Notes under the pieces: generated by a model
The model's database searches: none
The model's input: the letters and a program-made list of their open reading frames with translations, nothing else
Told to the model about the DNA's origin: nothing
Part shown: positions 29,781 through 37,665 of the stretch, piece after piece
How the letters are laid out: each line of letters begins with the position of its first letter
How positions within the stretch are numbered: the stretch's first letter is position 1
Program-made: the position numbers and the translations under genes
Source: Mycoplana dimorpha
GTDB taxonomy: Bacteria; Pseudomonadota; Alphaproteobacteria; Rhizobiales; Rhizobiaceae
NCBI RefSeq assembly: GCF_003046475.1
Contig: NZ_PZZZ01000001.1
Coordinates: forward strand, 702,287 to 756,899
Length of the DNA stretch: 54,613 nt
Direction of reading: 5' to 3'

Positions 29781-30626
29781 TCATCCCTTGACGCCGCCGC
29801 TGGTCAGCCCCGAAATCAGGGCGCGCTGCATGAGGAACCCGATCAGCACCGGTGGCAGGGCGGCAAGCACACCGGCGGTTGCGATCAGGCCGTAGTCGGA
29901 AACACGGCCGCCGGCGAGATCGGCAATGGCGACCGTCAAGGTCTTGGCGCGCTGGTCGGACGTGAACAACAGCGCGTAGAAGAACTCGTCCCAGGCCAGA
30001 AGGAACGCGAACAATGCCGAGGTCGCCACCACCGGCGCGGCGAGCGGTAGCGTCAGGATCCGCAGCGTTTGCCAGAGGCTGGCGCCGTCGATCATCGCGG
30101 CGGCTTCGATCTCGCGCGGGATCGTATCGAAGCCGGACTTCATCAGCCAGGTGGTGAAGGGGGCAAGGATCGTCAGATAGACGAGCGCCAGCCCGAAGAC
30201 GTTGTTCAGCAGCCCGAGATAGGAGAGCCCCATGTAAAGCGGGACGGCCAGCGCCACCGGAGGCAGCATGTAGGTGGCGATCACCAGCGACAGCGACCAG
30301 TTGAGCGCGGGCGCGCGCGACACGGCCCAGCCTGCGGGGATGGCAAGGGCAATGGCGGCGACTGTCGCCATGCTCGCCACCGCCAGGCTGTTGCGCAGGG
30401 ATGCGGTGAAGGCTGCGCCCGCGCTGTTCGCCACGGTCGACAACAGCAATTGGTAGCGGGAGAAATCCGCTGACTGCGGCCACCAGCGAAGCGGCTTGGC
30501 GGACAGATCGGCCGCCGGCGAAATGCTCATGACGAACAGCCAGACGAGCGGCGCCAGGATGACTGCGGCCAACAGCAGCGCGGCAAGGTGGACAAAGACC
30601 GAGAAGGCCAAGCTCTTTCGTTCCAT
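29781..30626 (-). CDS. Sugar ABC transporter permease, MalG type
   Basis: This 281-residue inner-membrane protein has six predicted membrane spans. The binding-protein-dependent transport EAA loop is near EIEAAAMIDGASLWQTLRI, which contacts the ATPase. It starts MERKSLAFSVFVHLAALLLA and overlaps the preceding permease by one base. It forms a heterodimer with that partner. Confidence 0.92.
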   Translation of the reverse strand: MERKSLAFSVFVHLAALLLAAVILAPLVWLFVMSISPAADLSAKPLRWWPQSADFSRYQLLLSTVANSAGAAFTASLRNSLAVASMATVAAIALAIPAGWAVSRAPALNWSLSLVIATYMLPPVALAVPLYMGLSYLGLLNNVFGLALVYLTILAPFTTWLMKSGFDTIPREIEAAAMIDGASLWQTLRILTLPLAAPVVATSALFAFLLAWDEFFYALLFTSDQRAKTLTVAIADLAGGRVSDYGLIATAGVLAALPPVLIGFLMQRALISGLTSGGVKG

Positions 30627-31510
30627 CAGGCGGCACTCCCTGCGGTCTTTCGTACCAGTGCCGCATAGGCCACCGCCAGAACCGTCACCAGCAGGGTCAC
30701 GATCAGCGCCAGCGAGGCACCCGAGCCGGCTCGCTGGAACGAGAACGCCTCCTGGTAGACGAGGATCGACAGCGTGCGCGTGCTGTTCGCCGGTCCGCCA
30801 CGGGTCATCACCCAGATGATGTCGAAGACCTTGAAGGCCTCGATCGTGCGCAGCACCAACGCCACCATCAGGGGACCGGCGAGGTAGGGCAGGATAACGA
30901 AACGGAAGCGGGAAATCGGGCCGGCACCGTCGACGAGCGAAGCGGAGGTGATCTCACGCGGCACCGCCTGCAGGGCGGCGAGCGCGATCAGTGCCACCAG
31001 CGGGAAATTCTTCCAACAGTCCGCAACGATCAGCGCGGTCAAGGCCGAGCCGGGCTCGCCGAGCCAGGAGCGATAGCTGTCCAATAGGCCGATCTGCGTC
31101 AAGGCGGCATTGAGAGCGCCGTATTCAGGATTGTAGATGAGCCGCCACAGCGTGGCGTTGACGACGGTCGGCAGCGCCCACGGCAGGATCATCAGGGCGC
31201 GCAGGACGGTTCGGCCACGAAATTCCTGGTTCAACAGCAGTGCTGCGAGAACGCCGAGCACCATCTCGGCCGCAACGGAAATGATCGCGAACCATGCCGT
31301 CGTGACCAGGGTCCGCTGGAAGTTCCCGCTGGACAGCATCTTCGTGTAGTTCTCAAGGCCGACGAAGTTGCCGCCTGTGCCTACCAGTTTGGCATCCGTA
31401 AACGACAAGGCGACGGTATCCACCAGCGGCCAGCCAATCACGGCGATCATGACCGCGAGCAGGGGCGCCATGAGCAGCCATGCGCGGGTCGTCATCCAGG
31501 TGCCGGACAT
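30626..31510 (-). CDS. Sugar ABC transporter permease, MalF type
   Basis: A 294-residue permease partner. I start at 31510 (MSGTWMTTRAWLLMAPLLAV) rather than the longer frame, since AAGG lies about nine bases upstream and the shorter form starts close to the first membrane segment. The EAA-like loop is near REITSASLVDGAGPISRFRF. The stop overlaps the next permease gene. Six membrane spans are predicted. Confidence 0.9.
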   Translation of the reverse strand: MSGTWMTTRAWLLMAPLLAVMIAVIGWPLVDTVALSFTDAKLVGTGGNFVGLENYTKMLSSGNFQRTLVTTAWFAIISVAAEMVLGVLAALLLNQEFRGRTVLRALMILPWALPTVVNATLWRLIYNPEYGALNAALTQIGLLDSYRSWLGEPGSALTALIVADCWKNFPLVALIALAALQAVPREITSASLVDGAGPISRFRFVILPYLAGPLMVALVLRTIEAFKVFDIIWVMTRGGPANSTRTLSILVYQEAFSFQRAGSGASLALIVTLLVTVLAVAYAALVRKTAGSAA

Positions 31511-31681
31511 CGGGCAGCCTTCCCATTCAAGCGGCCGTTCGTGATCCGTCGGGACCATGCTGGCCCCAAAAAGAATTCACGTCCGGCGCGGTCTTATCAA
31601 TTTCGCGCCCATTTACTGGATGAGGCGCGGTGCAAGGAGAGCGGGCGGCGACGAGCGCCACCCGCTTCTCCTTGGTTTGGC

Positions 31682-32920
31682 TCAGAGGCCGCTGTTTTCT
31701 GCGGCAGACTGCAACGCCTCTTCCGGCGAGGCCTGGCCAAGCAGCGCCTCCTGGATCGCCTGTTGCAGGGCGGTCGAGAGTTCCTGGTACTTTGGCGTCG
31801 TCGGGCGCGGATACATGGCGGCGAGGCCGAGCTTGGCGGCGCCGATCAGCTCTTCCTGGCCCTGCGTCACGGCCGGATCCTCGTAGGAGGAGGCCCAGAT
31901 CGGCAGGCTGAGCTTGGCATACTGGTTCTGCGTGTCCTGCGAGGTCATGTGGACGATGTACTTCCAGGCCTCGTCCGGATGCTTGCTCACCGAGGTCACG
32001 CCGAGGCCCATCGAGCCGTTGACGGCCGAGACTTCGCTCTTGCCGGCAACGCCCGGGGCGGGGACGACGCCAACCTTGCCGGTGACCTTGCTGTCTTTGC
32101 CGCTATTGGCAAGGTTGTACATGTAGGTCCAGTTCAGCGCGAAGGCAGCTTCGCCGTTCTCGAAGACCTTGCGCACGTCCTCTTCCAGGAATTCCTTGGA
32201 GTTCGGGTTGGTGAGGCCGGACTTGTAGCTGGTGACCATGTAGTTCAGCGCGTCCAGACCGCCATCGCTCTGGAACGCCGGCTTGCCGTCCTTCAGGAAC
32301 TCGCCGCCATAGGCGCTGACGAGGGTGGTGTAGTCGCAGATCGCGGCTTCCGCCTGCGCCCAGCTCCAGGCAATCGGGGTCTGCAAGAGGCCCTTGTCCT
32401 TGATGACCTTTGCCTGCTCGGCCAACTCGTCCCAGGTCTTCGGCGGCGCGGTGATGCCGGCCTTTTCAAGGATCTCCTTGTTGTAGAACAGGTACTTCGT
32501 ATCGAGGATCCACGGCATGCCGTAGTACTTGCCGTCATATTGGACGGTCGTCCAGGCGCCGGGAAGAACGCCCTTCTTCATCTCGTCGGTGACGCGCGAA
32601 GAAATGTCGACGAGCACGTTGTTGCTGGCATATTCGGCCGGCCAGATCACGTCGAACAGCACCACGTCGTAGCCGCCGCCGGACCCTTGCGCCAGCACGG
32701 TCTTGTCGTGCAGGCCTTCATAGGGGACGAATTCGAGATTGACCTTGATGTCGGGGTTGGCCTTGGTGAAGGCGTCGGTCATGGCGCGCACGTCCGCCTC
32801 GCTGTAAGCGGCCTGGGCCATGAACAGCGCATTCAGAGTGGTTTCGGCAAAAGCGTGGTGGGCGAAGGACGCGCTCAACAGCGCTGCCCCGATGAGGGCT
32901 CTGGTGATGGAATTCGACAT
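31682..32920 (-). CDS. Sugar ABC transporter substrate-binding protein
   Basis: This 412-residue protein is the periplasmic receptor of the uptake system. The start at 32920 (MSNSITRALIGAALLSASFA) is chosen because GGAGGT lies five to six bases upstream; a signal peptide ends at AFAET. The mature part follows the family 1 solute-binding pattern (DVRAMTDAFTKANPDIKVNL and YDVVLFDVIWPAEYA). It is the first and so probably most expressed gene of the operon. Substrate is inferred as a sugar or amino sugar from the SIS and kinase partners. Confidence 0.92.
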   Translation of the reverse strand: MSNSITRALIGAALLSASFAHHAFAETTLNALFMAQAAYSEADVRAMTDAFTKANPDIKVNLEFVPYEGLHDKTVLAQGSGGGYDVVLFDVIWPAEYASNNVLVDISSRVTDEMKKGVLPGAWTTVQYDGKYYGMPWILDTKYLFYNKEILEKAGITAPPKTWDELAEQAKVIKDKGLLQTPIAWSWAQAEAAICDYTTLVSAYGGEFLKDGKPAFQSDGGLDALNYMVTSYKSGLTNPNSKEFLEEDVRKVFENGEAAFALNWTYMYNLANSGKDSKVTGKVGVVPAPGVAGKSEVSAVNGSMGLGVTSVSKHPDEAWKYIVHMTSQDTQNQYAKLSLPIWASSYEDPAVTQGQEELIGAAKLGLAAMYPRPTTPKYQELSTALQQAIQEALLGQASPEEALQSAAENSGL

Positions 32921-33061
32921 TTCTACCTCCGAGTTTTCAAAGCACGACAAACGGCTGCGCCGTAAAAGCGCCGACGACACCCGCGAGCGGAATGCCGAAA
33001 CTTGCAGTCAATCCTGCCGGATCAGCCGGCACTGGTTCCCTGGAGCTCTTTTGACTCCCCA

Positions 33062-33084
33062 TTAAGTCAAATTACTTGACTTAA
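33062..33084. promoter_or_regulatory. Palindromic operator candidate for the ROK regulator
   Basis: TTAAGTCAA (33062-33070) and TTGACTTAA (33076-33084) form a perfect 9-bp inverted repeat with a five-base spacer. It lies between the divergent binding-protein and ROK genes, and its TTGACT could also overlap -35 elements in both directions. Confidence 0.7.
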
Positions 33085-33132
33085 AACATAAATCTTCCCT
33101 AGCCTTTGGGTCCTGTCAAGAGGAATTGCGGG

Positions 33133-34332
33133 ATGACCGACCCACGGATGATCCGTGCCAAGAGCGGGACGAACCACGAAGGCACGAGCGCCCATAACCG
33201 CCGGGTGATGATCGATGCGCTGCGGGTGAACGGTGCGCTTTCCCGCGCCGATCTTGCCCGCGCCACACGCCTGACAAAACAGACGGTATCGAACATCATC
33301 GAGGAACTGGAACGTGATGGTCTGGTCGTGCCGCAAGCAACGGTTCGCAAAGGTCGCGGTCAGCCTTCCACACCCTACGCTCTTGTCCCCACCGGTGCGT
33401 TTGCGATCGGCCTGCAGATCGACCGGTACGTGACGCGGGCGGTTGCTGTCGATCTCATGGGCACACAATTGGCGCGTGCGGAGGCCGACCTGCCGGCGGG
33501 TGGCCCGGCGAACGGGATAATGGTCGTGCTTGAACTGATTGCCGGAGTGAGGGGTGAACTGGCGAAGGTCGCAGCGGAATCCGAGAAGCGCCTCGTCGGG
33601 CTCGGCGTCGCCATGCCCGGCCCTTTCGACGTGGAAGGGGCTGACAACGATCAATGGATGATGGAGGCGTGGCAGAAGTTTCCGCTGCTCGAAACGCTGG
33701 CCGCGCGCACCGGGTTGAATGTCGGCCTGCAGAACGATGCCGCCGCCTGCGCCACTGCGGAGCGGATGGTCGGCGCGGCCCACGGGCTGGACAATGTCGT
33801 GTGCCTCTACCTTGGCTACGGCATCGGCGCCGGGTTGATCCTGAACTCGGAACTCTATAGCGGCGCGAGCGGCAACGCCGGAGAGATCGGCATGGCCCTG
33901 CTTTCGGCGGGCGATCCGAAACGGACGGCGCTCGAGCATCGGGCTTCTCTCGCCTCCCTCTACCTTCACCTTGGTATCGATCCGGCCGCGCAGGGTGTCC
34001 ATGACGAAATCGGCCGGCTCGCGGCCGAGGACAATCCGCGCCTCCGTGAATGGGTGTCGGAGGCCGCTGGCAACTTGCGTTGGGCGGTCCACCTGGTTGA
34101 GACGATCTTCGACCCCCAGACTGTGATCGTCTGCGGAGGCGCCCCCGAAGCGCTGGCCCGTCGGTTGCTCGCTGCGATGGAGCCCTTGCTGCCATCGATT
34201 GCCGACCGGCCTGGAAGAAGCCTCCCGCGGCTCACCCTTGGGATGACCGACCCCTGGTCGGTTGCGCTCGGTGCCGCTGCCGAGCCCATTGGCCGCGCTT
34301 TCGACCCGCGCTTCTGCGCAATCATGAAATAG
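33133..34332 (+). CDS. ROK-family transcriptional regulator
   Basis: This 399-residue protein has an N-terminal winged helix-turn-helix (NGALSRADLARATRLTKQTV and SNIIEELERDGLVV) and a C-terminal ROK sugar-sensing domain. ROK repressors such as NagC and Mlc bind sugars or sugar phosphates. It is divergent from the sugar-transport operon and probably represses it through the palindrome at 33062-33084. The usual ROK zinc motif (CxCGxxGC) is not visible; the region after GNAGEIGMALLS lacks cysteines. I use the ATG at 33133, with AGAGGA upstream. Confidence 0.88.
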   Translation: MTDPRMIRAKSGTNHEGTSAHNRRVMIDALRVNGALSRADLARATRLTKQTVSNIIEELERDGLVVPQATVRKGRGQPSTPYALVPTGAFAIGLQIDRYVTRAVAVDLMGTQLARAEADLPAGGPANGIMVVLELIAGVRGELAKVAAESEKRLVGLGVAMPGPFDVEGADNDQWMMEAWQKFPLLETLAARTGLNVGLQNDAAACATAERMVGAAHGLDNVVCLYLGYGIGAGLILNSELYSGASGNAGEIGMALLSAGDPKRTALEHRASLASLYLHLGIDPAAQGVHDEIGRLAAEDNPRLREWVSEAAGNLRWAVHLVETIFDPQTVIVCGGAPEALARRLLAAMEPLLPSIADRPGRSLPRLTLGMTDPWSVALGAAAEPIGRAFDPRFCAIMK

Positions 34333-34423
34333 GCCGCAATCTCAGTGCTGACAGGGGAGCACGCCGTAAAGCCTAGGTCTCTGGCCGACGGCGGATCCTA
34401 CCCGGCATTTCGCTGCCGCTGGA

Positions 34424-34672
34424 GTGGATGGGAGTCAGGTAGAAGACCGGATAGATGAAGATGTGCTGCTCGGAAGGCTGGACGATGCGCGCACCCTGTT
34501 CGAGCGGCTTCTCTCGCTCTGCAACGACGTCGGGCTTCTCGCCGAGGAATACGGTCCGCGGTCCGGACGACAGGTCGGCAATTTCCCGCAGGCCTTTTCG
34601 CTCGCCCTGATCAACAGCGCCTACAACCTGGCTCATCACCGCGGGCCCGCCAAGGAACGCTCGAAAACGTGA
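34424..34672 (+). pseudogene. Glucoamylase (GH15) C-terminal remnant
   Basis: An open frame of 82 codons holds text typical of the end of glucoamylase-family GH15 proteins: [29 protein letters not shown] and [12 protein letters not shown], then [10 protein letters not shown]. Intact family members are about 600 residues and read FSHVALINSA, so here a residue or two is missing after FS. Only the last tenth of the gene remains, and nothing upstream in the intergenic region matches. It is a decayed fragment directly before the ThDP enzyme gene. Confidence 0.65.
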
Positions 34673-34772
34673 TCGCCCACGCCCGATATGGGCGGCGATT
34701 GTGCACCGGTGCCCGGGAACGATCGCGGCGCGCGTCAGTTCGTCCGGAGGCTGCGAACTGCGGAGAAATGCC

Positions 34773-36563
34773 ATGTCCATGACAGTGGGGGACTTCATCG
34801 TCGAGCGCCTGCACGCCTGGGGCGTGCGCAGGATATTCGGCTATCCGGGCGACGGGATCAACGGGGTTTTCGGCGCCCTAAACCGGGCCAAGGGTTCGCT
34901 GGAGTTCATCCAGGCGCGCCACGAGGAAATGGCCGCTTTCATGGCGTCGGCGCATGCAAAGTTCACAGGCGAACTCGGCGTCTGCATCGCGACCTCAGGC
35001 CCTGGCGCCTCGCATCTGGTCACCGGGCTCTACGATGCCAGGCTCGACCACCAGCCTGTCCTTGCGATTGTTGGCCAGCAGGCGCGGACAGCGATCGGAG
35101 GTCACTACCAGCAGGAAGTCGACCTCGTGTCGTTGTTCAAGGATGTCGCCGGCGAGTTCGTCCATCAGGCAAGCGCGCCCGCCCAGGTCCGGCATCTGGT
35201 CGACCGTGCCGCCAGGATCGCGCTTGCCAATCGCACGGTCACCGCGCTCATCCTGCCCAACGACCTTCAGCAAATGACATATGAGGACCCGCCGCGCCGG
35301 CACGGGACGATCCATTCCGGGATCGGCTTCAAGGCGCCGAAAATCGTTCCCCATGCGGGCGACCTGAAGCGAGCGGCCGATATCCTGAATGCCGGAAAGA
35401 AGGTGGCGATGCTGGTCGGCGCCGGCGCACTTGGGGCCACCGACGAGGTGATCGCCGTCGCGGATCGTCTGGGAGCCGGTGCCGCCAAGGCGCTGCTCGG
35501 CAAGGCGACGCTGCCCGACGACCTTCCATGGGTGACCGGATCGATCGGCATGCTGGGCACCAAGCCCTCGTGGAAGCTGATGAGCGGCTGCGACACGCTG
35601 TTGATGGTCGGCTCGGGCTTTCCCTATTCCGAATTCCTGCCCGAGGAAGGGCAGGCCAGGGCGGTTCAGATCGACATCAACCCAAACATGCTGTCGCTTC
35701 GCTACCCGATGGACGTCAACCTGGTCGGCGACGCTGCCGAGACCCTGAGTGCGCTATTGCCGCTGCTCGACCAGAAGGATGCCGACTGGCGCCGCGAAAT
35801 CGGCAAGGAGGTCGAGGCATGGTGGGAGACGCTTGAAGACCGGGCCCATGCGGAGGCCAATCCCATCAACCCGCAGCGGGTCACCTGGGAACTGTCGCCA
35901 CGGCTTCCGGGAGATTGCATCCTCACCAGTGATTCCGGCTCCTGCGCCAACTGGTTCGCGCGGGACATCAGGATGAGGCGCGGGATGAGCGCTTCGCTGT
36001 CAGGAGGCCTCGCCTCCATGGGCGCCTGCGTTCCCTACGCGATCGCCGCCAAGTTTGCCCATCCCGGTCGCCCGGTCATCGGGCTTGTGGGGGACGGCGC
36101 CATGCAGATGAACAACATGGCGGAGCTGATCACCGTCGCCAAGTACTGGAAAAGATGGTCGACACCCGGTTTCGTCATCGGCGTCTTCAACAATGAGGAC
36201 CTCAACCAGGTGACCTGGGAGCAGCGCGTGATGGAGGGCGATCCGAAGTTCGACGCCTCGCAGCGCATTCCGAACGTGCCGTATCACCGGTTCGCGGAGC
36301 TTATCGGCCTCAAGGGCCTCTATGTCGACCGGCCCGACGATGTGGGCCCGGCCTGGGACAAGGCCCTGGCGGCGGACCGGCCGGTGGTCGTCGAATTCAA
36401 GACCGACCCGGAAGTGCCGCCGCTGCCGCCGCATATCACCCTCACGCAGATGCAGCACCTGACGGAAGCGCTGGTTAAGGGCGATCCGCATGAAAGCGGC
36501 ATCGTGACCGGCACCGCCCGGCAATTGCTCGGGGCGCTGCTGCCGGGCGGAGACGAGAAGTGA
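34773..36563 (+). CDS. Thiamine-diphosphate enzyme, pyruvate oxidase/dehydrogenase-like
   Basis: This 596-residue protein resembles PoxB-type pyruvate oxidases. The N-terminal Pyr domain has MTVGDFIVERLHAWGVRRIF and the activating glutamate in RHEEMAAFMASAHAKF. The central domain (from about 190) resembles a nucleotide-binding fold. The C-terminal PP domain has the ThDP motif GDGAMQMNNMAELITVAKYW, ending in FNNEDLNQ. It probably decarboxylates pyruvate or a related 2-keto acid. The start at 34773 has GGAGAAAT upstream; the longer frame is less likely. It is the last clearly core-like gene before the accessory region. Confidence 0.85.
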   Translation: MSMTVGDFIVERLHAWGVRRIFGYPGDGINGVFGALNRAKGSLEFIQARHEEMAAFMASAHAKFTGELGVCIATSGPGASHLVTGLYDARLDHQPVLAIVGQQARTAIGGHYQQEVDLVSLFKDVAGEFVHQASAPAQVRHLVDRAARIALANRTVTALILPNDLQQMTYEDPPRRHGTIHSGIGFKAPKIVPHAGDLKRAADILNAGKKVAMLVGAGALGATDEVIAVADRLGAGAAKALLGKATLPDDLPWVTGSIGMLGTKPSWKLMSGCDTLLMVGSGFPYSEFLPEEGQARAVQIDINPNMLSLRYPMDVNLVGDAAETLSALLPLLDQKDADWRREIGKEVEAWWETLEDRAHAEANPINPQRVTWELSPRLPGDCILTSDSGSCANWFARDIRMRRGMSASLSGGLASMGACVPYAIAAKFAHPGRPVIGLVGDGAMQMNNMAELITVAKYWKRWSTPGFVIGVFNNEDLNQVTWEQRVMEGDPKFDASQRIPNVPYHRFAELIGLKGLYVDRPDDVGPAWDKALAADRPVVVEFKTDPEVPPLPPHITLTQMQHLTEALVKGDPHESGIVTGTARQLLGALLPGGDEK

Positions 36564-36654
36564 GGCCGAGGCACCGATCGATCGCCTCGAATGCGCGGCC
36601 TACTCGAAAGGGCAGGAGACAGACCGCCTTTGACACCAGCTTCTCCAGGCCGAG

Positions 36655-37323
36655 CTATGGGGCCGGTGTATCCGACGCGGCATCCCCTTCGGCTACAGTC
36701 GGCAATCCAAATTCAAGCCGTGCGCTCGCAAACTCTAGGTCAAGCACCTCAAGCAGTTTTTCGCCAAACTCTGCCGTCTCCTTGTTCGCGTCGGACCATC
36801 TAAAAAGACGTCCATCCTGTAATGACAGCACAGCAAAGTCATCCGGGCGGGCTTCAAGCGGATGGCGGTTCGCTACCATGCAAAGTGACGCGTTCACCAA
36901 GCCTGCGCTCAACGTTTGACGCGTGTTCCAAAGATGGACCGCAGTGCGACGGCCGTTCAACTCGATGAGAAAAGTCGGCGTGAATTCAACCTTGAAAAGA
37001 CTTTTTGGACTACTGAAAAGGAAGCTCTCGCAAGCCGAGAGGTCGCCGACGTTCTTCTGTCTCCATACAAAGAATTGACGGAGGCCGCGAATGGCCGAAT
37101 CGCGCTCAGCTTTTTTGCTGATCTCAGTCGCAGACGTCAGCGCCTCCAGAAAACCAAGGTTTTCGAATGCTATTTTCTGTACACGCTGACGAAGGCTTTT
37201 GTGAAAATCATATCCGCCGGTGCTCGGACGAAAGCGATCACGAACAAGGCGTTTCTGCGGCTTGGGATTGGAATTGATCAATTTTAAGAACGCGGAAAAT
37301 CCGAACTTAGGCACTTGGCTCAT
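36655..37323 (-). CDS. Hypothetical protein next to the transposon end
   Basis: A 222-residue protein (MSQVPKFGFSAFLKLINSNP) with no clear family. Its middle, FTPTFLIELNGRRTAVHLWN, and the RPDDFAVLSLQDGRLFRW segment suggest a nuclease-like alpha/beta fold, but I do not see a full catalytic motif. It starts between the left-end repeats of the Tn7-like element and a hairpin region. Its base composition is lower in GC than that of the upstream genes. It could be cargo of the element or resident DNA outside it. Confidence 0.6.
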   Translation of the reverse strand: MSQVPKFGFSAFLKLINSNPKPQKRLVRDRFRPSTGGYDFHKSLRQRVQKIAFENLGFLEALTSATEISKKAERDSAIRGLRQFFVWRQKNVGDLSACESFLFSSPKSLFKVEFTPTFLIELNGRRTAVHLWNTRQTLSAGLVNASLCMVANRHPLEARPDDFAVLSLQDGRLFRWSDANKETAEFGEKLLEVLDLEFASARLEFGLPTVAEGDAASDTPAP

Positions 37324-37356
37324 TAGCTGAATTCCTATCGTCTATGGTCTGACCTG

Positions 37357-37440
37357 CTACGTAGTCCCGAACTGCCTTTCCTTTTTTGCGGTCCCGGGCA
37401 GCACTATGCTGTCCGGGACATTTCTTCTACCTAGTCCCGA
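37357..37440. repeat. Direct repeats around a hairpin, upstream of the hypothetical gene
   Basis: CTACGTAGTCCCGA (37357-37370) and CTACCTAGTCCCGA (37427-37440) match at 13 of 14 bases, 70 bases apart. Between them TCCCGGGCAGC and GCTGTCCGGGA form an 11-bp stem around ACTAT. Repeats may be protein sites of the divergent unit or part of the transposon border. Confidence 0.5.
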
Positions 37441-37474
37441 GGATCAATCGGCCTGTCGACCGCATGTCACCGAA

Positions 37475-37599
37475 CCCATAGAACGCCTCAGTAATTTTGT
37501 AAATAATTGAAATATATAGATAAAATAAAACATCTCGCCTCGGGAAGAGGGCGAAATAACCAATGAAACGCCTCAGGGCGATACCAATGAAATGCCTCA
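37475..37599 (+). repeat. Three direct repeats, candidate TnsB sites of one transposon end
   Basis: Three copies of a 16-mer occur at 37475-37490 (CCCATAGAACGCCTCA), 37560-37575 (CCAATGAAACGCCTCA) and 37584-37599 (CCAATGAAATGCCTCA). The last two differ at one base and the first at three. A weaker form, CATCTCGCCTCGGG, lies near 37530. They lie just beyond the tniQ terminator in an AT-rich stretch, which is the layout of transposase-binding arrays at Tn7-like ends. The outer terminus could be TGTCACC at 37465 or TGTCGACC at 37454. Confidence 0.6.
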
Positions 37600-37618
37600 A
37601 CTACTGCTGGGCAAAACA

Positions 37619-37640
37619 AAACCCGGCATTTGCCGGGTTT
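37619..37640 (-). terminator. Terminator after tniQ
   Basis: AAACCCGGC (37619-37627) and GCCGGGTTT (37632-37640) form a perfect nine-base stem with a four-base loop. Read on the - strand it is followed by TTGTTTTGCCC, so it would end the tnsABC-tniQ transcript 26 bases after the tniQ stop. Confidence 0.8.
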
Positions 37641-37665
37641 CAATGGGAATGCGATGGGTCCGCTG

